Source: Maridesulfovibrio bastinii DSM 16055
Lineage (GTDB): Bacteria; Desulfobacterota; Desulfovibrionia; Desulfovibrionales; Desulfovibrionaceae
Assembly: GCF_000429985.1 (NCBI RefSeq)
Contig: NZ_AUCX01000009.1
Coordinates: 124,001-188,000, forward strand
DNA length: 64,000 nucleotides
Direction of reading: 5' to 3'
Shown here: positions 1-9,325 of the stretch, piece after piece
Position numbering within the stretch: position 1 is the stretch's first letter
Layout of the letters: every line of letters starts with the position of its first letter
The notes under the pieces: model-generated
Told to the model about the DNA's origin: nothing
The model's database searches: none
The model's input: only the letters and a program-made list of their open reading frames with translations
Program-made: the position numbers and the translations under genes

Positions 1-298
1 CTGTTATAGGTCTAATAAATTTAAAATGGCTGAAAAATTTATTTCCGGGTGAATTTAAGAGAAATCAGCAGTTATAATATTCTACAAGAGTCTATAACAG
101 TCTGCTTTGGTCAAAATGTTTGCCGGGTCTTACTCCAGAACACATCATAGAAATCATAATTTTAAACCGTCAAATTTTCAACTTGGCTGATGCTTCTTTA
201 AATTCTGGACTAAGTCGAGTGTCCCTGCCGGGATGCATACCGTTGGTCTGCACTTGTAAATATACTGTTGATGATTGTGTTCTAAGGTACCACTGTTA
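1..298. other. Left-edge region with no recognised gene
   Basis: AT-rich sequence lying 3' of the minus-strand oxidoreductase operon. The only open frame (120-323) encodes a 67-residue peptide with no recognisable motif and no good ribosome binding site, so it is not called. Nothing else could be supported here. Confidence 0.5.
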
Positions 299-342
299 CA
301 AAAAGGCCGACCTGTCCGTTTAATTACGGTTCCGGCCGGCCT
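299..342 (-). terminator. Rho-independent terminator of the oxidoreductase operon
   Basis: Outer arms AGGCCG (304-309) and CGGCCT (337-342) enclose an imperfect inner stem (CCGT/ACGG) and an AT loop. Read on the minus strand, the stem is followed directly by a T run (299-304). It lies just past the stop codon of the last operon gene. Confidence 0.75.
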
Positions 343-370
343 GCTGATTCAAAGTCTGGTTTAGATTTTG

Positions 371-913
371 TTAAACTGCGTCAAAACCTGCTTTAAGTGC
401 TTCCGCATTCTTTGGTATCATGTGGCTGTAATGGGCAGATATCACATTCGGAAGGCTGTCCAGTACAGATTGCAGTTCAATGATACCTGTTGATTTTATA
501 TAGGCCCCCAGTGCAACCATATTGGCCATGCGGGTACTGCCTATTTCATCGGCAATTTCATTTGCATTGACAAAAACAGACTTCACTCTGGTGGTGTCTG
601 CAAACTCAGGTTCTACCAGAGACGAGTTGATTACCTGTACTCCTCCATCCACAAGTTCAGGCTGGAACTTGTCCAGAGAAGGGCGGTTCATGATAATCTG
701 GCTGAGTGGTCTGCGGATGATTGGAGATCCTATTTCTTCTTCAGAAATTACAACCGTGCAGTTTGCGGTTCCGCCGCGCATTTCCGGACCGTAAACAGGA
801 ATATATGTAACGTTAAGTCCGGCATGCATACCGGAGTATGCAAGCAGGTTTCCTATAAGCATTACACCCTGTCCGCCGAATCCGGCGATGATGGTATCAA
901 GATATCTACTCAT
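371..913 (-). CDS. korC: 2-oxoacid:ferredoxin oxidoreductase, gamma subunit
   Basis: Last gene of a four-gene operon for a 2-oxoacid:ferredoxin oxidoreductase, which oxidatively decarboxylates a 2-oxoacid to acyl-CoA and reduces ferredoxin. The 180-residue protein has the family's N-terminal AGFGGQGV motif and the [10 protein letters not shown] segment of gamma subunits. An upstream in-frame ATG at 955 would lengthen it, but the ATG at 913 has a GGAGG six bases before it and lies 1 bp past the beta-subunit stop, so 913 was chosen. Substrate (2-oxoglutarate or branched-chain 2-oxoacid) cannot be settled from this subunit. Confidence 0.88.
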   Translation of the reverse strand: MSRYLDTIIAGFGGQGVMLIGNLLAYSGMHAGLNVTYIPVYGPEMRGGTANCTVVISEEEIGSPIIRRPLSQIIMNRPSLDKFQPELVDGGVQVINSSLVEPEFADTTRVKSVFVNANEIADEIGSTRMANMVALGAYIKSTGIIELQSVLDSLPNVISAHYSHMIPKNAEALKAGFDAV

Positions 914-914
914 C

Positions 915-1682
915 TTATACCTCCTCTCCGGCTGTAATATCCTTATAAACTCCAAGCGGGAAATAAGGTATCATCTCGTTTTCAATTCTTTCATTGGCCT
1001 GAACAGGAGTCATCCTCCAGTTGGTTGGACATGTTGAAAGAATTTCGACGAATCCGAATCCAAGCCCGTTAACCTGAACTTCAAAAGCTTTTTTCAAAGC
1101 CTTTTTGGCCTGACGGATATTTTTAATGTTGTTGAGTGCTACTCTGGCGCAATAGGCGGTTCCACCCAGAGTGGCAATTATCTCGGACATTTTGATAGGC
1201 ATGCCTTCTTTCAAAGGATTTCTTCCGGCCGGTGATGTTGTAGTCTTCTGCCCTTCAAGGGTTGTCGGGGCCATCTGTCCGCCGGTCATTCCGTAAACAG
1301 TGTTGTTTACAAAAATTATAGAAACCTTTTCTCCTCTGTTGGCGCAATGCATGATTTCAGCCATTCCGATAGAGGCAAGGTCGCCGTCTCCCTGATAAGA
1401 AAGCACAAACTTGTCCGGGCAGGAACGTTTAACGCCTGTGGCCACCGCCGGAGCCCTTCCATGAGGGGCTTCCACACTGTCCAGATTGAGATAGTTGTAT
1501 AAAAATACCGAGCAGCCGATGCTGGTCACCAGCAGAGTCTTTTGGCTCAGTCCCATCTCATCCAGCAGTTCGCCTGCCAGTCTGTGGGCCACTCCGTGCT
1601 GACATCCCGGGCAATAATGGGTGACTCGGTCCGCAATGCAGTCGGATTTGTCAAAAACAAGTTTTTCCTGAAGTGCGGTCAT
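915..1682 (-). CDS. korB: 2-oxoacid:ferredoxin oxidoreductase, beta subunit (thiamine diphosphate-binding)
   Basis: Catalytic TPP-binding beta subunit. The CPGCQHG motif near the N terminus fits an iron-sulfur or structural cysteine pair of this family. GDGD followed by NNTVYGMTGGQ is the Mg/TPP-binding signature. The start at 1682 has a GGGAGGAAA ribosome binding site; the longer frame to 1727 lies inside the upstream gene and lacks one. The gene is separated from the alpha subunit by 1 bp, so translation is probably coupled. About 255 residues, normal for the Kor/Vor family. Confidence 0.9.
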   Translation of the reverse strand: MTALQEKLVFDKSDCIADRVTHYCPGCQHGVAHRLAGELLDEMGLSQKTLLVTSIGCSVFLYNYLNLDSVEAPHGRAPAVATGVKRSCPDKFVLSYQGDGDLASIGMAEIMHCANRGEKVSIIFVNNTVYGMTGGQMAPTTLEGQKTTTSPAGRNPLKEGMPIKMSEIIATLGGTAYCARVALNNIKNIRQAKKALKKAFEVQVNGLGFGFVEILSTCPTNWRMTPVQANERIENEMIPYFPLGVYKDITAGEEV

Positions 1683-1683
1683 T

Positions 1684-2748
1684 TTATTTTCCTCCCATGC
1701 TTTTGAGTATGGGGTCTTCAAAATCATCCGGGGTAGGCAGGTTGCCGGGATAGAAGCCGAAGAAGTCGGAGTCGGTAATTGTGCGTATGCTCAGTCTGAC
1801 ATCTTCAACCATCTGTCCGAGGTTGTGTTCTATTGTAAGGAATTTTTTCCCGGCCAGAGCAAGTTTTTTCATTGCTTCCGAGGGGAACGGGTAAAGAGTT
1901 ATCGGCCGGAACAGGCCTACTTTGTATCCTTTTTTCCTGAGATTGCGGATTGTACTTTTAACTATTCTGCCGATGGAACCGTAAGCAACTACAATAAGCT
2001 CTGCGTCTTCACACTCGAACATTTCCTGATCAATCTCGGCTTCCATGCTTTTGTATTTTTTTTCAAGCATTATGTTGTGGGCTGCAAGCTCACCTTCACC
2101 GAGGAACAGAGATCTAAGGATATGTGAATCCCTGCCGTCAGCTCCTGTCAGGCACCAGTTGTCTGAATTGTGATCATCTATATGATCAGGTGTCCATGTT
2201 GTGACAGGCTCTTTCATCTGCCCAAGAATGGCATCACCCAGAATCATAACCGGATTGCGGTATTTATATGCAAGGTCGAATGCTTTGATGGCTGTATCGT
2301 ATGCTTCCTGACAGGTGCTCGGAGCAATTACCAGCATGCGGTAATCACCATGGCCTCCGCCTTTGACAGACTGAAAATAGTCACCCTGACTCGGACCGAT
2401 ATCTCCAAGACCCGGTCCGCCTCTGGTCATATTGACAACGACAGCCGGAAGCTGGCTTCCAGCGAGGTATGATATGGCTTCCTGTTTAAGTGATATTCCC
2501 GGACTTGAAGATGATGTCATACATCTTGTTCCGGTGGCTGCTGCGCCGATGAGCATGTTGGATGCTGCAACTTCGCTTTCTGCCTGCACAAATTCTCCAC
2601 CTATGGCAGGAAGAGCAGCAGACATAAACTCTGGAATATCATTTTGCGGAGTTATGGGATAACCGAAATAGCATTTTAATCCTGCGGCTATTGCTCCGCG
2701 TGCTATTGCTTCGTTTCCTTTAATAAAGATTCTTTCACTGTTAGGCAT
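1684..2748 (-). CDS. vorB: 2-oxoacid:ferredoxin oxidoreductase, alpha subunit (VorB/KorA type)
   Basis: Alpha subunit of 354 residues, containing the pyrimidine-binding and transketolase C-terminal-like domains. The YPITPQNDIPEF motif near residue 30 and the SSSSPGISLKQEA segment are typical. AGGAG lies before the ATG at 2748. The start overlaps the end of the ferredoxin-like gene by 8 bp. The layout delta-alpha-beta-gamma is that of four-subunit Kor/Vor enzymes. By overall look it is closest to proteins annotated VorB (3-methyl-2-oxobutanoate:ferredoxin oxidoreductase); a 2-oxoglutarate enzyme (KorA) remains possible. Confidence 0.88.
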   Translation of the reverse strand: MPNSERIFIKGNEAIARGAIAAGLKCYFGYPITPQNDIPEFMSAALPAIGGEFVQAESEVAASNMLIGAAATGTRCMTSSSSPGISLKQEAISYLAGSQLPAVVVNMTRGGPGLGDIGPSQGDYFQSVKGGGHGDYRMLVIAPSTCQEAYDTAIKAFDLAYKYRNPVMILGDAILGQMKEPVTTWTPDHIDDHNSDNWCLTGADGRDSHILRSLFLGEGELAAHNIMLEKKYKSMEAEIDQEMFECEDAELIVVAYGSIGRIVKSTIRNLRKKGYKVGLFRPITLYPFPSEAMKKLALAGKKFLTIEHNLGQMVEDVRLSIRTITDSDFFGFYPGNLPTPDDFEDPILKSMGGK

Positions 2749-2983
2749 CTTTAGTTTCTCCTTTCGGCTTCACGGTCCTGTAGACCCTGATAGCGATATC
2801 CGGACACATCATGGCACATGAAGAGCAGCCGATGCATTTTTCCATGTCTTCAGCTGGAACCTCGGCTACTTTATAGCCATGATGATTGAAACGCTCGGAT
2901 TGCCTTATAATTTCTTTTGGACAGACAGTAGTGCAGAGCAGACAGCCCTTACACTGTTCTTCCAAAACTTCTATGCGGGACAT
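2741..2983 (-). CDS. korD: 2-oxoacid:ferredoxin oxidoreductase, delta subunit (2x[4Fe-4S])
   Basis: Small 80-residue electron-transfer subunit and first gene of the operon. Two complete 4Fe-4S motifs are visible: CKGCLLCTTVCP near residue 11 and CIGCSSCAMMCP near residue 50. It would carry electrons from the TPP site to external ferredoxin. The ATG at 2983 follows an AGGAG at good spacing. The 180-bp gap upstream separates it from queA on the same strand and should hold the operon promoter. Confidence 0.9.
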   Translation of the reverse strand: MSRIEVLEEQCKGCLLCTTVCPKEIIRQSERFNHHGYKVAEVPAEDMEKCIGCSSCAMMCPDIAIRVYRTVKPKGETKDA

Positions 2984-3013
2984 CCTTTACTCCTGTTCCG
3001 TGTACATTAGTAA

Positions 3014-3044
3014 CCCGGCTCTGCCGGTAGGGGATAAGTATCCC
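3014..3044. repeat. Two adjacent inverted repeats in the oxidoreductase operon leader
   Basis: Arms CCGGC/GCCGG with a 3-nt loop (3015-3027), immediately followed by GGGATA/TATCCC with a 2-nt spacer (3031-3044). They lie 30-60 bp upstream of the first operon gene. They could be RNA hairpins in the leader or a regulator site. No known operator was recognised. Confidence 0.4.
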
Positions 3045-3162
3045 TTTAAATCAACCCTGTATGTGTAATTTATGGTCCATTATCACATAATTTGTAAATC
3101 TTATAACCAAAAGTGTAAGCTTGCAAATTTCAAATCATTCAAAATTTAAGCTTTTTAATGAT

Positions 3163-4248
3163 TCAACGAATAAACATAGCATCGCCGTATGAAAAGAATC
3201 TCAGCCTGTTCATTATTGCTTTTTCATAGGCCGCGAGTACTTTTTCACGCCCTGCAAGAGCTGAGATCATCATGATCAGTGATGATTCCGGAAGATGAAA
3301 GTTTGTCAGCATCCTTTCAACTACATTGAATTTATATCCGGGGTAGATGAAGATGTCCGTTTCACCTTTGAAAGCGGATATTTTACCGGTCTCTCTGAAT
3401 GCACCTTCAAGAGTTCGTGCCGAAGTTGTACCGACAGCTATGACCTGACGTCCTTCTTCTTTGGCTTTTACTATGCTTTCAGCTGTATTCTCAGAGATTT
3501 CAATATACTCTTTATGCATCCCGTGTTCACGAATATCCTTAACCCTGACCGGGCTGAAGGTTCCATAGCCGACATACAGGGTCACTTCGACTCTTTTAAT
3601 ACCTTTTTCAGCAAGCCGTCTGTCAACATCCTGTGAAAAATGCAACCCGGCAGTGGGTGCGGCTACAGAACCGGCCTTGCTGTCGTTTGCATACAGGGTC
3701 TGATAGCGCTCGGTATCAGTCTTATCGGCATCCCTGCGGATATATGGCGGGAGGGGGATTTTTCCACATTCTTCAAAAATAGTTTTAAGATCTCCCTTCC
3801 AGTTGAGCCGGACTTTTGAGAGACCGAATTCTCCTTTTTCCATAACTTCCAGTGAGAGACCGTGATCAAAGGTAATGATTTCTCCTTTGCGCGGACCTTT
3901 GGACGCCCTCAGAAGTCCTTTGGCCTCGGCCTCATATCCGTCAGCAATGGCTGATACACTTATGAGCGGGATAGGTGTCAGCAGAAGAAATTCAACTTTG
4001 CCTCCAGTATGCTTCCTGCCGAAAATTCTTGCAGGTATAACTTTGGAGTTATTGGCTACCAGAAGTGAGCCTTCGGGAATCAGGTCTGGAAAGTCATAAA
4101 ATGATTTTATGCTTGTTTCTCCTGATTCTTTATCCAGAACCATGAGTTTGGAATGATCTCTGCTGGATGCCGGAGTCTGTGCTATTAGTTCTTCTGGAAG
4201 AGGGAAATTGTAACTTTCTAAATCAAAATCAGTTGGTATATTGTTCAT
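3163..4248 (-). CDS. queA: tRNA preQ1(34) S-adenosylmethionine ribosyltransferase-isomerase QueA
   Basis: Transfers and isomerises the ribosyl group of S-adenosylmethionine onto preQ1 at tRNA position 34, giving epoxyqueuosine. About 361 residues, the usual size. Family landmarks are FPLPEELIAQTPA at the start, NNSKVIPARIFG, SVAAPTAGLHF, the VGYGTF segment and LTNFHLPESSL near the end. The open frame continues upstream to 4344, but homologues begin near the methionine at 4248, which has a weak AAAGAAAA upstream. No other queuosine gene is nearby. Confidence 0.93.
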   Translation of the reverse strand: MNNIPTDFDLESYNFPLPEELIAQTPASSRDHSKLMVLDKESGETSIKSFYDFPDLIPEGSLLVANNSKVIPARIFGRKHTGGKVEFLLLTPIPLISVSAIADGYEAEAKGLLRASKGPRKGEIITFDHGLSLEVMEKGEFGLSKVRLNWKGDLKTIFEECGKIPLPPYIRRDADKTDTERYQTLYANDSKAGSVAAPTAGLHFSQDVDRRLAEKGIKRVEVTLYVGYGTFSPVRVKDIREHGMHKEYIEISENTAESIVKAKEEGRQVIAVGTTSARTLEGAFRETGKISAFKGETDIFIYPGYKFNVVERMLTNFHLPESSLIMMISALAGREKVLAAYEKAIMNRLRFFSYGDAMFIR

Positions 4249-4393
4249 TTTTAGATTTTCTTTATTGATGATAATCTGGTAAGGATCATTCATCTTATCG
4301 GGAAAAAGTCTTTTTTTGCCAGTTGTGGAGCGTAATAATTCCATAGTGGCAAAAGTTTAATTTTCACATTGATCACAGCCCGGGACTAATGCC

Positions 4394-5071
4394 ATGAACT
4401 GGATTTCAGTAGCCGAAATTTCAAAAATAACTGGTATTCCTGCTCCGACAGCGCGACGGTATGCTTCTCTTTTTAAAGATTTCCTACCAAGCAGGAAGAT
4501 GGGTAGAGTAACCAAGTACCCTGACTCTGTCATTGCCATTTTTCAGCGTATCGTAACCCTTTATAATGATGGGCTTGTTACGACTGAAATTGAGGAAAAG
4601 CTGAAAAGCGAATATCCCCGCACCATAGAGGTCAGCCCTAATGAGCGCAGTGTTTCCGTGCAGCCGGCGGTTGCCGGTCAACTTGAACTGGGCGAGGCTT
4701 TTTCCGGCCTTATGGAACGCATGAGTAAAAGTCTTGAAGTTATTGCTGATCAGAAAGAAATTATTGAAGATCAGCGCTGTGATATTGCAAAACTGAAACG
4801 TGCGTTCATCCTTCTTGCCAGAAGTCAGAAAAAGATGAAGGAACTCCCACAGCTTGATTATAAAGCCATGACCGAAGAATTCGAGGGAAGAACTGAAGCC
4901 TTGAGGCAGAAAGATTCAGAACTTGAAGAGGCTACATCAGATCTTGCACAGGAGAATTCAACTCTGCGCCGTAAGCTTGAAGTTATGGAAACAGAGCTTA
5001 TCCGGCTTCGCCGCGACAGGCGGGAGATGGAAAAGTATTTCCTTGATAAAATCAAGAAAATTCAATCCTGA
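4394..5071 (+). CDS. MerR-like helix-turn-helix protein with C-terminal coiled coil
   Basis: 225 residues. Residues 1-70 resemble a MerR-type winged helix (SVAEISKITGIPAPTARRYASLF, with the arginine-rich recognition region). A long charged coiled coil fills residues 105-225, rich in Glu, Lys and Leu heptads. No effector-binding cysteines or ligand domain are visible, so it is unlikely to be a classical metal-sensing MerR. It is divergent from queA with a 145-bp gap. Likely a DNA-binding protein that dimerises through the coil; its target is unknown. The ribosome binding site is weak. Confidence 0.65.
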   Translation: MNWISVAEISKITGIPAPTARRYASLFKDFLPSRKMGRVTKYPDSVIAIFQRIVTLYNDGLVTTEIEEKLKSEYPRTIEVSPNERSVSVQPAVAGQLELGEAFSGLMERMSKSLEVIADQKEIIEDQRCDIAKLKRAFILLARSQKKMKELPQLDYKAMTEEFEGRTEALRQKDSELEEATSDLAQENSTLRRKLEVMETELIRLRRDRREMEKYFLDKIKKIQS

Positions 5072-5245
5072 TTTTCTTTTTTTGATTTTTTCTACTTTTT
5101 ATGATCTTAGCAGCTCCGCCGGAATCAAATTTTCGTCTCCCGATCATGAACTCTTTATCTTTTATTGATGTTTTATTTTTGCTGTTGTAGAAAAAGTCTA
5201 AACTAGAGTACCCAAATTTTTTGAAATATTTTTTCAGGAGGACTT

Positions 5246-5755
5246 ATGCGTTATTTATTCAAAGCATTTCTCGTAGTTATGCTTATTTCAGGTCTTTTCG
5301 GCTGCATGACTACAGGTACTTCTTCTTCCGGTGATCCCGCTACGGTTTCTTCTCCGGGAGCCTCAGAGCAGTATGAGGAGTTTGTTCCTTATACAGAGTT
5401 TGATGATATTGCTGTTCCTAATGAGCTTAGCAGAGTGCCTGACAAAACATTTATTTATGAAAATGCTGAATTCAAAACCGGAATGATTGTTATGAAAGGT
5501 CGTGTTGAGGTTTCCAGCCTTATCGATTTTTTTGTAAATCAGATGGCCAAAGATAATTGGGTAAAAGAAAATTCTATTATTTCTTCAGTTTCTACTCTTG
5601 TATTTAAAAAACCTTATAAGAGTTGCATGATCAGGGTTAACGACGGTACCTATAATACCGAAGTAGAGATTTATGCTGTTGAGCTTAAAGCTGAAGCACG
5701 CGCAGGCTCAGGTTCTGCCGGAACAGGTTCCTTTAACGAACAATCCATCCAGTAA
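5246..5755 (+). CDS. Putative outer-membrane lipoprotein of unknown function
   Basis: 169 residues with a lipoprotein signal peptide: a hydrophobic stretch at residues 6-18 and lipobox LFGC with the acylated Cys near residue 20. After a Ser/Gly/Thr-rich linker comes a compact domain of about 100 residues (VPNELSRVPDKTF onward) and a low-complexity Ala/Gly/Ser tail. An AGGAGG lies 5 bp before the ATG. The stop codon is followed immediately by the coaBC ATG, so the two are probably co-transcribed, although no functional link is apparent. Similar small lipoproteins are common in Desulfovibrio relatives; no function can be assigned. Confidence 0.8.
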   Translation: MRYLFKAFLVVMLISGLFGCMTTGTSSSGDPATVSSPGASEQYEEFVPYTEFDDIAVPNELSRVPDKTFIYENAEFKTGMIVMKGRVEVSSLIDFFVNQMAKDNWVKENSIISSVSTLVFKKPYKSCMIRVNDGTYNTEVEIYAVELKAEARAGSGSAGTGSFNEQSIQ

Positions 5756-6967
5756 ATGAATAATCATCTTTATTTTAATACTTTTTCCGGTAAGAGGGTC
5801 CACCTTGGTGTGACCGGAAGTATCGCCGCCTTTAAGTCGCTTGAACTTCTTAGAATGTTCAAAAAGTGTGGCTTGGAGGTCAGTGTCACTCTCACATCCG
5901 GAGCACAGGAATTTATCAGGGGCCTCAGTTTTGAGGCCCTTGGTGCCTATAAGGTCTGGGAAAAAATGTTTCCTGTGGGTGATGATGTCTTCGGACATCT
6001 GGAGCCGGGTCAGGCTGCCGATGCTATGCTCATTGCTCCGGCTTCGGCTTCAACCCTTGCAAATATCACTTATGGGCTTGCAAATGAAATTTTAAGCTGT
6101 CAGGCGCTGGCTTTTGACGGTCCTATGCTCGTAGCTCCGGCTATGAATCCAAGGATGTGGAATGCTGCCGCCACTGTGGAGAATTGTGACGTTCTGCGCA
6201 GGAGAGGGGTTAAATTTATCGGTCCCGACTGTGGTGATGTCGCCTGTGGTGATCACGGCAGTGGCAGACTTGCTCCGCTTGAAGCTATCTTTTGCGAGAC
6301 ACTTAGAACTGTTGCCCCTGATGATCTTAGCGGCAAAAAAGTTCTGATCACTTTAGGACCTACAAGGGAGAAATGGGATGCAGTCCGTTTCTGGAGCAAT
6401 CCTTCTTCCGGTCTGATGGGTGCTTCCATCGCAATGGCTGCCTGGCTGAGGGGAGCTGATGTTACTGTTGTCAGCGGCCCGGTTGACTGGTGGTTTCCGG
6501 CTGATATTAAAGTTGTCAAAGTTGATAGTGCTGATCAGATGTTCGAGGCAGCCACTTCACGCTGGCCTGATATGGATATCGGATGCCTGAGCGCAGCTGT
6601 TGCCGATTTTAAGCCTGTTCCGCATGGTGAGCATAAGTTTAAAAAAGAGGGTGCTGATAATCTGACTGTATCTTTTTCACCAAACCGGGATATTTTAAAA
6701 ACACTCGGTTCCATGAAAAAGGAATCACAGCAGCTGATAGGCTTTGCGGCCGAGACCCAGAATATTGAGCAGTCAGCTCAAAAAAAGCTGCATGCTAAAA
6801 ACCTTGACCTCATTGTCGCCAACCCTGTAAATAAACCCGGAGCGGGCTTCAAGTCCGTTACCAATTCGGTTTATGTATATGATAAAAACGGCAGAAGTGA
6901 GGAATGGCCTGATCTGCCAAAGACAGAAATAGCGTGGCGAATATGGGATCTCCTTCAGCAGGTCTGA
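5756..6967 (+). CDS. coaBC: Bifunctional phosphopantothenoylcysteine decarboxylase / phosphopantothenate-cysteine ligase CoaBC
   Basis: Two steps of coenzyme A synthesis on one 403-residue chain. The N-terminal flavoprotein half (CoaC) has GVTGSIAAFKS, the substrate motif PAMNPRMW and the ACGDHGSGRL clamp with its catalytic Cys. The C-terminal half (CoaB) has GPTREKWDAVRFWSNPSSG, the AAVADFKP motif and the lysine-containing FKKEG segment, followed by GFAAET. All expected active-site motifs are present. The start codon abuts the stop of the lipoprotein gene. panB, an earlier pantothenate gene, occurs at 37.1 kb but is not linked. Confidence 0.94.
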   Translation: MNNHLYFNTFSGKRVHLGVTGSIAAFKSLELLRMFKKCGLEVSVTLTSGAQEFIRGLSFEALGAYKVWEKMFPVGDDVFGHLEPGQAADAMLIAPASASTLANITYGLANEILSCQALAFDGPMLVAPAMNPRMWNAAATVENCDVLRRRGVKFIGPDCGDVACGDHGSGRLAPLEAIFCETLRTVAPDDLSGKKVLITLGPTREKWDAVRFWSNPSSGLMGASIAMAAWLRGADVTVVSGPVDWWFPADIKVVKVDSADQMFEAATSRWPDMDIGCLSAAVADFKPVPHGEHKFKKEGADNLTVSFSPNRDILKTLGSMKKESQQLIGFAAETQNIEQSAQKKLHAKNLDLIVANPVNKPGAGFKSVTNSVYVYDKNGRSEEWPDLPKTEIAWRIWDLLQQV

Positions 6968-7860
6968 ATATACCTGAATTTATGAGACCGTGGTACCAAA
7001 GCGGCTTACAACTCCTGTTCCGTGATAATCTTCCGGAACAGGTTTTTTCTGCTCCTGCGTCCACTTCTGCGCCAGCATCTAAGCCTAACGCTCGTGCTGA
7101 AAAAAGTGTCCCCCCTGTTCCTTCAGCTCATGATAATTCTCAGGCTGGACAGGCAAAAGCTCAAGGTGCCGGGTCCACAAGACCTAATAATTCTCAGGTC
7201 GATCATCATATAAATAAAACTGAATCACTTGGTGGGGGAGACTCCTCATCATTCAAAGGCCACCATGATCAGTTAAATTCAGGGAAGTACTCGCCACATG
7301 GGGGGCAGGCAGGAACTGAAAACCGCAATCTCAATGGCGGGATGCGTAAACCTGTTAGCCGCAAGCCTTTGTCAGATAATAAACCTCAAGCCGGAGCAGC
7401 CTGCTCCAATCTGATTGACTGGCCTGAACCTTTCAGCAAACTTGCTCCCAGAGTAGCTTCAAATGTCCAGATACTTTGGACTTACTTTGACCTTGCACAT
7501 GATCTTTCCGGGCAGGCAGACCCTGAGAGAAGGAAACTTTTTCAGTCTCTTATTGTTCACATGGGGCTTCCCAAGGGCAGTATTTCTTTTTGGCCCTGCT
7601 CACGTATTGTGAATAATGAAAATAAGCCTGAGCCAGAACTTTTCTGGAAAGGGGTGCATCATTTCGGAGTCAAGTTTGTAGCCTGTTTTGGAGAAAAAAC
7701 TCAGGATATTATTCTTCCTCAAGCTGATAAAAATGTATCAACCCTGTTTTATGAAGAAGTTCAGATTGTCACTTTAAGCGATCCTGATTTTATGAAGAAG
7801 CTTGGCGGTGATGAACATCTCCTGCTGGCAACCCCTCTTTTAAGACTTCCTTTGTTTTAA
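6943..7860 (+). CDS. Unknown protein with Pro/Ser/Gln-rich linker and conserved-looking C-terminal domain
   Basis: About 305 residues; the start (ATG 6943; a GTG at 6934 is also possible) lies inside the last 25 bp of coaBC, pointing to translational coupling. Residues 1-25 form a short N-terminal segment (PEFMRPWYQSG). Residues 30-150 are low-complexity, rich in Ser, Pro, Gln, Asn, Gly and His, and look disordered. Residues 155-305 look globular, with WTYFDLAHDLSG and GLPKGSISFWPC near the middle. There is no signal peptide or membrane segment. I do not recognise the family. The layout (short peptide, flexible tether, folded domain) would fit a recruitment or adaptor protein, but that is conjecture. 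Confidence 0.7.
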   Translation: MGSPSAGLNIPEFMRPWYQSGLQLLFRDNLPEQVFSAPASTSAPASKPNARAEKSVPPVPSAHDNSQAGQAKAQGAGSTRPNNSQVDHHINKTESLGGGDSSSFKGHHDQLNSGKYSPHGGQAGTENRNLNGGMRKPVSRKPLSDNKPQAGAACSNLIDWPEPFSKLAPRVASNVQILWTYFDLAHDLSGQADPERRKLFQSLIVHMGLPKGSISFWPCSRIVNNENKPEPELFWKGVHHFGVKFVACFGEKTQDIILPQADKNVSTLFYEEVQIVTLSDPDFMKKLGGDEHLLLATPLLRLPLF

Positions 7861-7992
7861 GTTTTATCGGTGAACTAATTTTTATAGTCACTTTCTTCTT
7901 TTATATATCCACGTTCATAGCTTTCAAAATTCATTTCTATTTGGCATAGTGGAATTTGATATTTCAAATATTAAAATTCCAGAGGTGATTTT

Positions 7993-9309
7993 ATGATTTA
8001 CCTGAAAAAATCTATGCTCATTCTGATAATTATCATATTATCAATCATCACCTTTTCTTCAATGTGCTTTTCTGCTGAATCTGCGAGGGTATTATCCGCT
8101 GAAATTCAAGGTTCCATAAGTCCTGCTCAGGTTTCTTTAGTGGATGATCTTGTCGATAGAGCTGTTTCAAATGATTATGATATTATCCTGATTAGATTGG
8201 ATACACCGGGTGGTCTTGGTGACTCTATGCGCAGAATTGTTAAACGTATTTTTTCATCTCCTGTTCCTGTTTGTATCTGGGTAGGACCTTCAGGAGCTCA
8301 TGCCGCATCCGCCGGAGCATTTATTGTTGCATCCGCTGAGTTAGCTGCCATGGCTCCGGGAACTAATATAGGTGCGGCTATTCCTGTTTCCGGTAATGGT
8401 GAAGATCTGAAGGAAAGCATGAAAATTAAAGTTAGAAATGATTTTTCAAGTTTTATTTCAAGCATAGCTAAAAAGAGAGGCCGTAATTCAGACTGGTATT
8501 CCGCTGCTGTGAATAAAGGCGTAAGTATAGATGCAAATGACGCCCTTAAATTGAATGTGGTTGATATGATAGCCTCTAACACCCATGATTTTTTAGATAA
8601 AATAGGGAAAATGGGCTTGCCGTCCAGAGGTAAGATAATCTTCTTTGATGTGGATAAAGTTGTTGTAGATCATTATAGTCCGGGGTTCAGATATGGTATT
8701 CTTTCATGGCTTCTTGACCCGCAGATAGCATATTTCCTTTTGATGGGCGGGATTATCGGATTGTTTTTCGAACTTTCACATCCCGGAGCGGTTTTTCCCG
8801 GAGTTATAGGTGGATTCTGTCTGTTCACTTCGCTCTATGCAATGTCTATTCTTCCTACAAATGCAGCCGGATTGCTGCTGATTATTTTCGGAGCTGTCCT
8901 TTTTATTTTAGAAATCTATATTGCCAGTTACGGTCTTTTGAGCATTGCGGCTGTCATCAGTCTTTTTGTTGGTTCTCTGATACTTTATGAAGGAGGTCAG
9001 GTGTATGACATTCCGATATTATCTATTGTTTCCACTGTGTTTTCCTTTTCAGCTTTTGCGGGATTATTGATTTACCTTGTAACAAAATCCCAGTTGCGCA
9101 AGCCGGTTTCAGGTCTTGAATCCATGTCCGGGCTCGAAGGTCGTGTTAGTTTTTCTGATGGTAAAAAAGTAAAAGTTATGGTTCGGGGAGAAATATGGGA
9201 AGCTTCAGGTCCTGAGATTTTAACTTTTAAAACAGGTGATCCTGTAGTTGTTGATAAGGCTGACGGGCTTAAACTTATTGTCCATAAAAAAGTTATGAGC
9301 AATTCTTAA
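7993..9309 (+). CDS. nfeD: NfeD-family membrane-bound serine protease (ClpP class)
   Basis: 438 residues. Signal/anchor segment at residues 7-26, then a ClpP/crotonase-fold protease domain: [12 protein letters not shown] near residue 69, the nucleophile Ser in GAHAASAG (about residue 106), and candidate catalytic lysines near residues 144-146. Four or five membrane helices follow (about 235-360), then a C-terminal OB-fold NfeD domain. This is the long form of NfeD, which in archaeal relatives cleaves stomatin-family partners. The slipin gene begins 16 bp downstream, the classical nfeD-stomatin operon. The ATG follows AGAGGTG. Confidence 0.92.
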   Translation: MIYLKKSMLILIIIILSIITFSSMCFSAESARVLSAEIQGSISPAQVSLVDDLVDRAVSNDYDIILIRLDTPGGLGDSMRRIVKRIFSSPVPVCIWVGPSGAHAASAGAFIVASAELAAMAPGTNIGAAIPVSGNGEDLKESMKIKVRNDFSSFISSIAKKRGRNSDWYSAAVNKGVSIDANDALKLNVVDMIASNTHDFLDKIGKMGLPSRGKIIFFDVDKVVVDHYSPGFRYGILSWLLDPQIAYFLLMGGIIGLFFELSHPGAVFPGVIGGFCLFTSLYAMSILPTNAAGLLLIIFGAVLFILEIYIASYGLLSIAAVISLFVGSLILYEGGQVYDIPILSIVSTVFSFSAFAGLLIYLVTKSQLRKPVSGLESMSGLEGRVSFSDGKKVKVMVRGEIWEASGPEILTFKTGDPVVVDKADGLKLIVHKKVMSNS

Positions 9310-9325
9310 ACATGAGGAGTTTAAT

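Noticed and set aside
1-100. CTGTTATAG (1-9) and its complement CTATAACAG (92-100)
   Set aside because: Arms 80 bp apart at the window edge in AT-rich DNA; likely chance without conservation evidence.
120-323. 67-residue open frame at the left edge
   Set aside because: No motif, weak ribosome binding site, and it runs into the terminator of the minus-strand operon.
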